Part shown: positions 1 through 7,727 of the stretch, in pieces
How positions within the stretch are numbered: position 1 is the stretch's first letter
How the letters are laid out: every line of letters begins with the position of its first letter
DNA from: Alphaproteobacteria bacterium
GTDB lineage: Bacteria > Pseudomonadota > Alphaproteobacteria > Rhodobacterales > Rhodobacteraceae
Length of the DNA: 34,487 bases
NCBI GenBank assembly: GCA_030431485.1
Contig: JAUIIR010000045.1
Location: 1 to 34,487, forward strand
Direction: 5' to 3'
Made by a program: the position numbers and the translations under genes
Notes under the pieces: model-generated
What the model was told of the DNA's origin: nothing
What the model saw: the letters and a program-made list of their open reading frames with translations, nothing else
Database searches by the model: none

Positions 1-607
1 TCTCGGGATTGTTGGCGCGGGCGGGATCGGATTTCTGCTCTCCGACCGCATCGCGGCCTACAGGTGGGGCGAGGCATGGTCGATCATCTTTCTGATCATC
101 GTCATGGTTTATGTGATCGATTGGCTGAACATTCTGATCGGAACACTTCTGCTGGGGGCTGTTGCGCTTTGGCTGTATTGGAGACTTCCCAATGCGACAT
201 GGCGCGCTGCGGGTATGGCAAATGCCTGGCGTATGGCACAGTTCACAGCGCCGAGGATCGTCGTTGCCCTTCTTGGGGCGGGGTTCTTTGCCGAGCTGCT
301 GCCTCCTGAAGAGGTGCGCGCCCTCTTTGGCGAAGGCGCAGGGGTATCGGGAGTGCTGCTGGCCATCGCGTTGGGTCCAATCACACCGGGAGGGGCGTTT
401 GTCAGCTTTGCCGCTGGCGCGGCGGCGCTCAAAGCTGGAGCTACGTCCAGTCTGGTTGTGACCTATGTTACCTCTTGGTCGCTTTTTTCGGCATCTCGTT
501 TCCTGGCGTACGAGTTGCCGCTCATGGGGCGGCAGCTTGCACTGCGACGGTTGTTGTTGTGCCTTCCGGTGCCATTCCTGATTGCCGGGGCTGCCCATGT
601 TGTCTGA
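1..607 (+). CDS. Membrane permease, 5'-partial: PhnE-like end reading in frame into a YraQ/DUF318-like half permease
   Basis: The reading frame is open from base 2 to the stop at 605-607, so the start lies outside the window. The first ~40 residues (GAGGIGFLLSDRIAAYRWGE, then a hydrophobic segment ending VIDWL) resemble the C-terminus of PhnE, the permease of phosphonate ABC transporters. From about base 125 the product is a run of membrane helices with the pattern FFAELLPPEEVRALFGE, then ALGPITPGGAFVSF and YVTSWSLFSASRFLAYELPLMG, which resembles the C-terminal half of YraQ/DUF318 (UPF0718) permeases. No stop separates the two parts. A separate small permease could start at ATG 104, but that ATG lies inside the PhnE-like segment. 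PhnE fits the nearby phnM. The substrate of the second half is unknown. Family assignments are from memory of sequence patterns. Confidence 0.6.
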   Translation, partial: LGIVGAGGIGFLLSDRIAAYRWGEAWSIIFLIIVMVYVIDWLNILIGTLLLGAVALWLYWRLPNATWRAAGMANAWRMAQFTAPRIVVALLGAGFFAELLPPEEVRALFGEGAGVSGVLLAIALGPITPGGAFVSFAAGAAALKAGATSSLVVTYVTSWSLFSASRFLAYELPLMGRQLALRRLLLCLPVPFLIAGAAHVV

Positions 608-1138
608 CACCGAGATGCGGCAATGCCGTATTGAAACGCCGCGCCTGATCCTTGTGCCTCCTCAGGCGCAGCATCTTGACGCCTACGTCTCTTATTGCGG
701 CAGTGAGCGATCCAAATTTGTTGGTGGGCCGTTCGATGCCGCCAAGGCGTTTGAGAAACTCTGCGCCATGGCGGGGCATTGGACGCTACGCGGGTTTGGA
801 CGATATGTCATCACGGTAAAAGGAAGCGGGCAAGCCATCGGGCATGTTGGAGCTTTGCAGATCGACCTGTCCGACCCTCCGGAAATGACATGGACGCTGT
901 GGTCGGATGCTGCCGAAGGTCAGGGATATGCGTTTGAGGCAGCGTCGGCCTACCTCGCCCAAGAAAAAAGTCGTTCCATATCAGTGAGATGCTGATCCGC
1001 ATCGCAGCGGATAACATTCGGTCACACCGGTTGGCAGATCGGCTTGGCGCTTGTCTCGACACAGAGATCGAACCGGCGCCGTGGATGGAGGACGCGGTGA
1101 CGTATCGTATCACCCTCCCGGACGCCACCAGTGATTGA
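597..1138 (+). pseudogene. GNAT-family N-acetyltransferase broken by a frameshift
   Basis: ATG 597 overlaps the stop of the preceding permease and begins MLSDTEMRQCRIETPRLILVP, the classic N-terminus of RimJ/RimL-like GNAT acetyltransferases, which move an acetyl group from acetyl-CoA to an amine. The frame runs through TLWSDAAEGQGYAFEAA (the region before the acetyl-CoA-binding loop) and stops at 995. The missing C-terminus is present in another frame from about 971 to the stop at 1136-1138, reading MLIRIAADNIRSHRLADRLGA, a typical GNAT end. The switch falls at or next to a run of six A at 964-969, so one indel there would restore a protein of about 180 residues. It may be a real recent mutation, a phase-variable tract or a homopolymer sequencing error. 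The substrate cannot be told. Confidence 0.7.
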
Positions 1139-1149
1139 ATTAAACCGCG

Positions 1150-1338
1150 TCAGGCTTTTGCGCGGGCGATCCAGTTCCGGATCTTCTCTTTCGGGGCACC
1201 GAAGAATTCCGCGCCTGCCGCGTCGTCGAAGATGTGTTTTCGAGGGTCGAAGACCCGAGGGGCCCTGGCCGTCTTCTCTTTGATCCAAACCGCGATCACT
1301 TGCTGTGTTTCGTCAAGTTCTGCGATGTAATACGTCAT
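1150..1338 (-). CDS. Small hypothetical protein
   Basis: This frame encodes 62 residues, MTYYIAELDETQQVIAVWI to the end. The codons are mostly G or C at the third position, like those of its neighbours, which favours a real gene. The product is soluble, with several basic residues near the end (KEKIRNWIARAKA) and no signal peptide or membrane segment. The frame is open further upstream to 1401, but ATG 1338 is the most protein-like start. No strong Shine-Dalgarno is visible. It is tail-to-tail with the acetyltransferase, 11 bases apart. I do not recognise the family. Confidence 0.5.
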   Translation of the reverse strand: MTYYIAELDETQQVIAVWIKEKTARAPRVFDPRKHIFDDAAGAEFFGAPKEKIRNWIARAKA

Positions 1339-1424
1339 ACAGCCAACCGCGCCATTTTCTCGCAACTTCGTGACGCTATGCAGCAGGCTTCGATTCGGCA
1401 AGTTCGACGTTGGGCTACATCCGG

Positions 1425-2240
1425 CTATGTGACTAGCCCAAGCGCGCTGAGGTAGCGGTAACCGTTTGGAATATGGTCTTTATTTCGCAGTTCCAAAACC
1501 AGATGAGTGGCGCTTTGGCAGTCAGCGAGCGCGCGAAAAACAGCCGTCCATTCGATCTCGCCTTCGCCCGGCGCCCAGTGCCGATCTGCGTGCCCGTCCA
1601 CATCCTGAAGGTGGACATGGGCCAATTGATCGCCCGCATCGCGCACGAAATCTTCGACCGGCGGGGCGCCGGACATGCGGCGTGCGAGCTGCGCGTGTCC
1701 GGTGTCGATGGAGAGTGCAATCGCATCTGAGTTAAAGCTGTCGACCATAGCCCGGCGGGTTTCGGGACGCACGTCCTGAATGTTCTCGATCACCAGCTTT
1801 TGGCCCGCGTTTTCTGCGGCTTTGACCACGGGGCTCAGCGTGTCATGGATGCGTTCTAGCTTGGTCTCGGCGTAGCCTTTCCAGCTGAAAACGTTGTTTT
1901 GATACCAGAGCGTGTACGGCGAGTGGAGGACCATCTGCCGTGCGCCGATGCGATCGGCGGCTTCCAGCGCTTCGAGCAAGCGCGCGGTGATGATCGGTTG
2001 GAGTTCCGCATCCTTGTTGTCGATGTCCAACCCCTCGAACGGGCCGTGAATGCCAACGCGGCCTGAATGTCCGTCGAGCGCCGCCTTCACTGTTGCGATG
2101 CGGTCCTCGAACTCGGTGGTCAATGCGGCATGGGACATGAAATCCTGAATTTCGATGTCGCGGGAGGCGTCGAACAGCCAGTCGCGGTGATCCGCGATTT
2201 CAGCAGCTTTGAGGCAGGCTCCGATCTTGAGAGCAGTCAT
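1425..2240 (-). CDS. Xylose isomerase-like TIM-barrel protein (sugar phosphate isomerase/epimerase family)
   Basis: This 271-residue protein has the pattern of the AP endonuclease 2/xylose-isomerase-like TIM-barrel family. Candidate metal and active-site residues follow the family: His65 (IHGPF), His106 (LHSPY), Glu152 (VIEN), Asp179 and His182 (SIDTGH), His208/His210 (HVHLQD), His221 and Glu226-Glu228, and Glu250 (LELR). The start at 2240 has an AAGGAG Shine-Dalgarno eight bases upstream. It follows phnM on the same strand, 81 bases away, so the two are probably cotranscribed under the Pho box upstream of phnM. A role in handling the sugar part of a phosphonate breakdown product is a guess from this position. 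The barrel family also includes endonuclease IV and other epimerases, so the reaction is open. Confidence 0.75.
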   Translation of the reverse strand: MTALKIGACLKAAEIADHRDWLFDASRDIEIQDFMSHAALTTEFEDRIATVKAALDGHSGRVGIHGPFEGLDIDNKDAELQPIITARLLEALEAADRIGARQMVLHSPYTLWYQNNVFSWKGYAETKLERIHDTLSPVVKAAENAGQKLVIENIQDVRPETRRAMVDSFNSDAIALSIDTGHAQLARRMSGAPPVEDFVRDAGDQLAHVHLQDVDGHADRHWAPGEGEIEWTAVFRALADCQSATHLVLELRNKDHIPNGYRYLSALGLVT

Positions 2241-2321
2241 GCGGATGTCTCCTTACGGCATGTTCTTTGGTCAGGTCCTCATTGCACGGTCATGCTACAG
2301 AGCCATGACTGTGAGCGAGCT

Positions 2322-3527
2322 TTATCCGGCGGGAATCCCACGGTAGGCAGGTCGGCCGGCCACCCATGTTCCACAGATCGCAGGCGGATGACCGTCGGGC
2401 CAATCGACCAGCACGAGATCGGCGCGTTTGCCGACTGCGATTTCACCGCGATTGGTCAAGTTCATCGCGCGCGCCGGGCCGGAAGACACAAGCGACCAGA
2501 GCTTCAGGCGGTCTGCGCGGCGTTCCGCGTCGAGCCGCGCCACGGCAACCAGCATGGCGGGGTAAAAGTAATCCGAGGCCAAAGCATCGCAGAGACCAGC
2601 CTCGACCATGTCGCCAGCGCCGAGCGACCCGATATGGCTGCCTCCTCGCGCCGCGTTGGGAGCGCCGAAAATGATGGTGTCGCCATTGGCGCGCGCCGCT
2701 TCGGCGGCCTCCATCACCATTGGGAACTCCGCTATGTGCGCACCACGGTCGCGAAACCAAGCACGGGTTTCGGCACGTGTGTCGTCGTGGCTGAGCATCG
2801 GCGCGCCTTTTGCGCGGGCCATCTCGGCGACCTTCTCGATGGTCCCGGGCACATCGTTGCGGCGGTTCCAGACCTCGCCCAAAAGCGCGATGTAGTCGTC
2901 CTCGCTGATGCCCGAGCGGTGCGCCTTGGACGACGTGCGCTTGCGCATGCGGTCGTCGTCCAGTTCGGCCACGGTGAAATCCGGGCTGAATTCGAACGCG
3001 CGATACTGGATTGGCACGTCATAGGCGCGCATGGTCATCGAGGTGTGATCGTTGAATGCCACCGACGGCAAAAGCGGGCCGTCCAGCGCCCATTCAATGG
3101 TCTCAAGCGCTTCGAAGGCGAAGGTCTCCCAGCGCAGTTGCACGCGGTTTTCGACCAAAAGGCGCGGGGCCAGATCGCGCATTGTCTGCATCAGATCACG
3201 ACCAAGGGTTACCTCACGCAGTCCGGGTTCCCAGCCCAGCGTGATCGCATGATAGGCCGTTGCAATTCCGTTTGTGGCAAGCTGGCGGTCGGTGTCGAGG
3301 ACAGCGGCTTCGATTGGAAAGAAAACACCGGGGCGCGGCATGAGCTGACGTTCGAACGCATCGCCATGCACGTCGATCAGGGCGGGGGCAAGGATCAGTC
3401 CGCGTGCGTCAATCACATCGCCCTGAACCGGTCCGCCGATATCGACAATCGTCCCGTATTCGATGGTCACAGTAGTGTCGGTGATGCCGTCGGGCAGATA
3501 GACGCTCGCACCGGTAAAAGTCTGCAT
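2322..3527 (-). CDS. phnM: Alpha-D-ribose 1-methylphosphonate 5-triphosphate diphosphohydrolase (PhnM)
   Basis: PhnM is an amidohydrolase-fold enzyme of the C-P lyase pathway. It removes diphosphate from ribose 1-methylphosphonate 5-triphosphate, giving the 5-phosphate that C-P lyase cleaves. The 401-residue product has the PhnM signature DVHGDAFERQLMPRPGVFFP at residues 52-71, replacing the HxH of other amidohydrolases with HGD. It continues with SVAFNDHTS, MLSHDDTRAETR and a late GLCDALASDYFYPAML with the metal-binding Asp. ATG 3527 is chosen because a GGAG Shine-Dalgarno lies eight bases upstream; a GTG at 3560 is in frame but has weaker support. The isomerase-like gene follows on the same strand. 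A good Pho box lies 185 bases upstream, so expression under phosphate starvation is likely. Confidence 0.9.
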   Translation of the reverse strand: MQTFTGASVYLPDGITDTTVTIEYGTIVDIGGPVQGDVIDARGLILAPALIDVHGDAFERQLMPRPGVFFPIEAAVLDTDRQLATNGIATAYHAITLGWEPGLREVTLGRDLMQTMRDLAPRLLVENRVQLRWETFAFEALETIEWALDGPLLPSVAFNDHTSMTMRAYDVPIQYRAFEFSPDFTVAELDDDRMRKRTSSKAHRSGISEDDYIALLGEVWNRRNDVPGTIEKVAEMARAKGAPMLSHDDTRAETRAWFRDRGAHIAEFPMVMEAAEAARANGDTIIFGAPNAARGGSHIGSLGAGDMVEAGLCDALASDYFYPAMLVAVARLDAERRADRLKLWSLVSSGPARAMNLTNRGEIAVGKRADLVLVDWPDGHPPAICGTWVAGRPAYRGIPAG

Positions 3528-3711
3528 CACAACCGCTCCATCACCAAATGCCAATGCCACGATCCGGGTTTCTCATGTTCCCTGTCCTTAAGCCAAGCGG
3601 CGCGCGATTTCGAGACCAGCAAGACCGATGATCTCGCGGCGGTGATGGTTGCACATGCGACCACGTCAATCTTACGTGCGCCGGTTGCTGTGGCAGTCTT
3701 TCAAAGCTTTG

Positions 3712-3729
3712 ATGAAATGTTCGTGACAG
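3712..3729 (-). promoter_or_regulatory. Putative Pho box (PhoB site) upstream of phnM
   Basis: Read on the minus strand, the site is CTGTCACGAACATTTCAT. It is two 7-base repeats spaced 11 bases apart, as in the consensus CTGTCAY-N4-CTGTCAY. The first repeat matches 7 of 7 and the second 5 of 7. It points toward phnM. The 185-base distance to the phnM start implies a leader of over 100 bases, in which I see no convincing gene. Confidence 0.65.
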
Positions 3730-3769
3730 TTTCAGTGTGCAACAGGCGCTCGCGGTGCTTTGGGCGCGT

Positions 3770-5950
3770 TTAATCACGATTTACCGGCCCAAACGTGTCG
3801 AGGTTTTCCTGCTTGGGGCCAAGCGCGCGCAAGAGCTTTCTGCCGGAGCCCATGTTCACCGCTGGACTATTGGAGCATCGTCGTTCCTCTTGCCGTGAGG
3901 CCAACCTTTCTCTTGGGTTAGATGTCAGATATGGCAGCAGGTCAACCACCTCTTCCTTGGCCACGACGGGCAACTCGCCGCCCAGCGGTGCCGGCTGCAT
4001 TTCAGACAGGGCGACGCGATAGATTTTCTTTGTCACAGCCGCTTCGCCGATCTGGTTGTCACGTTCAATGATGTAGACGTAATCGCCATGTGCGGTGATT
4101 TCCGAAAGACCAACCCAACCGGTGTCAGGTTCGGCTTTTTCGTAGCGCACAGCACCCCACTCTTCGGTGTCGAGGTTGTAGGACACGAGCTTTGCGTGGT
4201 TTGCCGGATCGTCGGCCCATTCGCGCTGAACCGCCATCCAAAGCGTGTTGCCGACTTTGGTGATGCCTTCAAAGCCAAAGCGGCGTTCGATCGCGAGCAG
4301 GTCGGACGGAACCGGAATGGTGGTTTCGATCTCGCCATCACCGTTGACGTGATAGAGCGCATGCAGGATGCCGCGATCCAGACGACCTTCCGAGGCCACC
4401 CAGAAGCCACCTTCCCTGTCCAGTGTAATGCCTTCCATGTCCATCAACTGCGCCGGCTGACCGCCACGGGTGACCGGGATTGCTTTGACGATCTGCGCCG
4501 GGGTCTGGTGCGGGTCGACGTGGAAGATCGTCGGCTGGAACCCGTAGAAGCTGTCATTGACCGCCCAGATGGTGCCGTCTGTATCAGCCACCATACCCGA
4601 GTTCGCGCCCCAACCGGTCACGGTTTCCATGCTCGCAGACGTGACGTGCGGATAGGTGGCGGGCGCATCCTGATATTCGTAGATCATGACATGGGCGCGG
4701 GCTGCACCGTCTTCCAAACCGTCGAACTCGTTGGCCGTGGCAAGCAGGTTGCGCCCGGGGATTGCGACAGCGCCTTCAGGCGAAATGCCAGAGGGCAGAA
4801 GCTGCTTGAGCACCGGGTTCGCCGGGTCGGTCATGTCGTAAACACCGATGACCGACGCGCGTTCGGCCAGCAGGAAGATGTAAGGCGTGTCGCCGAAGAC
4901 GGCGGCTTCCATGCCTTCAGGCTCAACACCTTTGGCATCGGAGCGGCGGTCCGGATAGTGACCGATCTGGACCACGGCATGTTCAAACGACGCGCCGCTT
5001 TCGTAAACAACCGTGCCATCCTTTTTGAACACGGTGAACCCGCGCGACCCGCCATCCATGTCGCCTTCATTGGCGGTCACGAAATGATCCGTGTCTATCC
5101 ACTGGATGCCGTCCGGTTCACGCGGAACGCTTGTCAGGGTTTCGGTGAAGAGAAGGGCTGCGCGTTCGTCGGTGGCGTCGATGTTCTCAAGGTCAACAGT
5201 ACCGGCCGAGAAGTGGCTCAGCACGTCGCCTGTCGCGGACAGAACCACGATGTGGTTATTCTCCTGCATCGTCACGACGATCTCGCCATTCGCGTTCACG
5301 TCCACGAATTCGGGCTCGGGGTCTTCCGGTGCGATGTCAGCAAGGCCGGTGACGTTGGCGCGGATCTGGGCGTCGCACTGCATCATGCCGTTGGCATCAA
5401 GAGGGATTATCGACACATGGCCTGCGGGCATCTGCGGCACGCGGCCATCGCCTGCGTCTTCGTCGCGCTCGTTCTCGACGGCGACGACAATGAAGGACCC
5501 ATCGGGCGCGACTGCGGTCGAGTCGGGCTGGCCACCCAGATCGCACCGCCCGGCCTCGGCCCCGGTTGCCATATCGAGATGCATCAGGAAACCGGATGGC
5601 GCGGTGTAGCTTTCCGACGTGTTCACACCGACAAACACCGTGTTGCCCAGCGCAGAGACAGCCGTCGGTTCGCCGCCTTCAAGTGCCACATTGCCCTTGG
5701 GCTGCGGGTTCGCCGGGTCGGTGATATCGATCATTCCGATCACGCCCAGCGGGCTGTCGGAATAGACCAGCGTCATGCCATCGGCACTGGCCGAGATGAT
5801 CTCGGCGCTGGATTCGCGGGCAAGGTCTTCGCCGTCGGCCATGTTGGCGACAACCGGGAAAGACGCTATGCGGTTGAAGTTCATCTCGGCGGCAGCAGCC
5901 GAGGCAGTCAAAGCTATGGCCGATGACAGGCACAGCGCACGATATGTCAT
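3770..5950 (-). CDS. Exported phytase-family esterase-like protein, C-terminus probably damaged
   Basis: The 726-residue product has a clear Sec signal peptide (MTYRALCLSSAIALTASAAAAEM), so it acts in the periplasm or outside. The first part is beta-propeller-like with an IDITDPANPQPKG repeat seen again as YDMTDPANPVLKQ. The second part, from about residue 455 (WGANSGMVADTDGTIWAVND, then MEGITLDREGGFWVASEGR), matches the esterase-like activity of phytase domain. The start at 5950 has an AAGGGG Shine-Dalgarno. The match ends at DLLPYLTSN; the last ~45 residues use codons rare in this genome (aga, agg, cga, tca) and lack the expected closing DNDGVDDSSGET-type motif, so the 3' end looks deleted or rearranged. 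A Pho box upstream suggests release of phosphate from organic esters. Activity is unproven. Confidence 0.75.
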   Translation of the reverse strand: MTYRALCLSSAIALTASAAAAEMNFNRIASFPVVANMADGEDLARESSAEIISASADGMTLVYSDSPLGVIGMIDITDPANPQPKGNVALEGGEPTAVSALGNTVFVGVNTSESYTAPSGFLMHLDMATGAEAGRCDLGGQPDSTAVAPDGSFIVVAVENERDEDAGDGRVPQMPAGHVSIIPLDANGMMQCDAQIRANVTGLADIAPEDPEPEFVDVNANGEIVVTMQENNHIVVLSATGDVLSHFSAGTVDLENIDATDERAALLFTETLTSVPREPDGIQWIDTDHFVTANEGDMDGGSRGFTVFKKDGTVVYESGASFEHAVVQIGHYPDRRSDAKGVEPEGMEAAVFGDTPYIFLLAERASVIGVYDMTDPANPVLKQLLPSGISPEGAVAIPGRNLLATANEFDGLEDGAARAHVMIYEYQDAPATYPHVTSASMETVTGWGANSGMVADTDGTIWAVNDSFYGFQPTIFHVDPHQTPAQIVKAIPVTRGGQPAQLMDMEGITLDREGGFWVASEGRLDRGILHALYHVNGDGEIETTIPVPSDLLAIERRFGFEGITKVGNTLWMAVQREWADDPANHAKLVSYNLDTEEWGAVRYEKAEPDTGWVGLSEITAHGDYVYIIERDNQIGEAAVTKKIYRVALSEMQPAPLGGELPVVAKEEVVDLLPYLTSNPRERLASRQEERRCSNSPAVNMGSGRKLLRALGPKQENLDTFGPVNRD

Positions 5951-5959
5951 GTAAATCAC

Positions 5960-5980
5960 CCCTTGGATTGACACCAAGGG
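5960..5980 (-). promoter_or_regulatory. Hairpin holding the Shine-Dalgarno of the phytase-family gene
   Basis: The leader RNA of the phytase-family gene contains CCCUUGG, a 7-base loop, then CCAAGGG: a perfect 7-bp stem. The 3' arm is the AAGGGG used as ribosome binding site, nine bases before AUG 5950. Folding would hide the site and lower translation. Whether it folds in the cell is not known. Confidence 0.4.
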
Positions 5981-5995
5981 AGGTGCCGAGGCTGC

Positions 5996-6013
5996 GCGAC
6001 AAGGGCATGACAG
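5996..6013 (-). promoter_or_regulatory. Putative Pho box upstream of the phytase-family gene
   Basis: On the minus strand the site is CTGTCATGCCCTTGTCGC. The first 7-base repeat is a perfect CTGTCAT. The second, 11 bases on, is TTGTCGC (5 of 7). It lies 46 bases before the start codon, the usual place for PhoB activation, and it independently supports the Pho box found for phnM. Confidence 0.65.
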
Positions 6014-6148
6014 TTTTGATTCAGTTTAATGAATTCGCAGCGGAGAACGCGTCCAAAAGTGTCCGCCCGCACACATCAACACGGATGCTGGGCGTTGTTC
6101 TAAGTCGCGCTGGGTCCACGGGGTCCTGCGCACAGCACATGCGGTGTC

Positions 6149-6173
6149 GCCTGCCGCTGACTTCGCGACAGGC
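6149..6173 (-). terminator. Possible terminator hairpin after matB
   Basis: The transcript leaving matB (stop at 6195) can form a 9-bp stem, GCCUGUCGC with GCGGCAGGC, with one G-U pair and a 7-base loop. No U-run follows, so it is at best a weak intrinsic terminator or an RNA end-protecting hairpin. Confidence 0.35.
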
Positions 6174-6194
6174 TCAATGTGTGCGGCGCCCTGG

Positions 6195-7718
6195 TTAATC
6201 CGACGTTGCCTGGAACATGTCCGCGTAGGCTTGGCGCAGAACATTCTTCTGGACCTTGCCCATCGTGTTCCGTGGCAGTTCGTCAATCAGCAACAGCTTC
6301 CGAGGGTGCTTGAAGCGGGCGAGCGACGTGCTGGCTTGTGCCGCGATGGCATCCAGATCGGGCGTTGCGCCTTTTTCGGGGACAATCAGGCCCAGAACGG
6401 TCTCACCGAAATCGGGATGCGGCACGCCGATCACGGCGCTTTCAAGGACACCGGGCTGGTCGTCGAGGATCAGTTCTATTTCTTTAGGGTAGATGTTGTA
6501 GCCACCGGAAATGATGAGGTCTTTATCGCGCCCTACGATTTGAACGTAGCCGTCCTCATCAATCTGGCCGAGATCCCCGGTGATGAAAAATCCGTCGGCG
6601 CGGAGTTCTTCGGCGGTTTTCTCGGGCATCTGCCAATAACCCTTGAAGACATTTGGACCGCGTACTTCTATCTGGCCAATCTCGCCTTGTGGCAGACTAT
6701 CACCTGTGGCGGGGTCGGTGATCTTGAGTTCGACACCGGGCAGGGGGAAGCCGACGGTTCCTGCGCGGCGTTCACCGTCATAGGGATTTGAGGTGTTCAT
6801 ATTGGTTTCCGTCATCCCATAGCGTTCAAGGATGCGGTGACCTGTGCGAGCCTCGAAAGCGACATGCGTTTCTGCGAGAAGCGGGGCGCTGCCAGACACG
6901 AAGAGACGCATGTGTTTGGTCAGGTCACGCGTGAAGCGGTCATCACCAAGCAGACGGGTGTAAAACGTGGGCACACCCATCAGCGTTGTGGCTTCCGGCA
7001 GTCGGTCAATCATCACATCGAGATTGAATTTCGGCAGGAAGATCATTGAGCCGCCCGAGGCCAAGATCACATTTGTCGCAACGAATAGCCCGTGTGTGTG
7101 GAAGATCGGCAGCGCGTGCAGGAGCACGTCACCCGAAGTGAATTGCCAATACTCGGCAAGGGTTTGTGCGTTGGAGAGAAGATTGCTCTGCGTGAGCATG
7201 GCGCCTTTGGAGCGGCCCGTCGTTCCCGAGGTATATAGAAAGGCCGCGAGATCGTCTGCGCTACGCTCGACAGTGTCGAACTGGCCGGACATCGCTCGGG
7301 CAGCATCGCTTAGGGTGCCGCTGCCATCGCTGTTCAATGTCGCAATCCTAGCGCCGTACTTTGCCGCCACGGGCGTCAGTTCATCCAGTTTTGCGGCATC
7401 GCAAAGCACCATTTTTGCGCCGCTGTTTTCGATAAAATAGCTAAGCTCATCGACCGTATAGCCCGTGTTGAGCGGGAGAAATACGACGCCCGCCTGCACG
7501 CAGGCACCGTAGAGAGCGAGAGCTTCGGGCGACTTCTCTATCTGAGCAGCGATCCGGTCGCCAGCGACAACGCCTTCAGCCGTTATAGCATGGGCAAACT
7601 GCGCGGCTTTGCGCAGAAAGTCGTCATAGCTCCATTTTGTGCCGTCCTTCAGATGCAGGAAAGGCGCGTCGCTCCCTTGGTGGACGCCTAGCAATGTGTC
7701 GTAAAGTGGGTTTGCCAT
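6195..7718 (-). CDS. matB: Malonyl-CoA synthetase MatB
   Basis: MatB is an acyl-adenylate-forming ligase that makes malonyl-CoA from malonate, CoA and ATP; related enzymes also take methylmalonate. The 507-residue product has the family's normal length. Visible motifs are the ATP loop TSGTTGRSKG (163-172), RYGMTETNM (299-307), the GDLG motif (381-384), the hinge GRDKDLIISGGYNIYPKEIE (397-416) and the C-terminal adenylation lysine in NTMGKVQK (Lys488). The start has a strong AGGAGG five bases upstream. It is the last gene of the mat operon, nine bases after matA. With matA it turns imported malonate into acetyl-CoA, or supplies malonyl-CoA directly. Confidence 0.92.
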   Translation of the reverse strand: MANPLYDTLLGVHQGSDAPFLHLKDGTKWSYDDFLRKAAQFAHAITAEGVVAGDRIAAQIEKSPEALALYGACVQAGVVFLPLNTGYTVDELSYFIENSGAKMVLCDAAKLDELTPVAAKYGARIATLNSDGSGTLSDAARAMSGQFDTVERSADDLAAFLYTSGTTGRSKGAMLTQSNLLSNAQTLAEYWQFTSGDVLLHALPIFHTHGLFVATNVILASGGSMIFLPKFNLDVMIDRLPEATTLMGVPTFYTRLLGDDRFTRDLTKHMRLFVSGSAPLLAETHVAFEARTGHRILERYGMTETNMNTSNPYDGERRAGTVGFPLPGVELKITDPATGDSLPQGEIGQIEVRGPNVFKGYWQMPEKTAEELRADGFFITGDLGQIDEDGYVQIVGRDKDLIISGGYNIYPKEIELILDDQPGVLESAVIGVPHPDFGETVLGLIVPEKGATPDLDAIAAQASTSLARFKHPRKLLLIDELPRNTMGKVQKNVLRQAYADMFQATSD

Positions 7719-7727
7719 GAGGGCCTC

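Noticed and set aside
2067..3773. 568-codon open frame on the plus strand
   Set aside because: It lies opposite phnM and the isomerase gene, which have clear family motifs. Its product is rich in His, Arg and Gly with no recognisable domain, typical of the antisense shadow of a high-GC gene.
3541..3777. 78-codon minus-strand frame between phnM and the phytase-family gene
   Set aside because: Its composition (many Ser, Arg, Pro, His) is not protein-like and it contains the Pho box. It overlaps the phnM start region.
4088..5926. 612-codon open frame on the plus strand
   Set aside because: It is the antisense of the phytase-family gene, has no domain pattern and lacks a good ribosome binding site.
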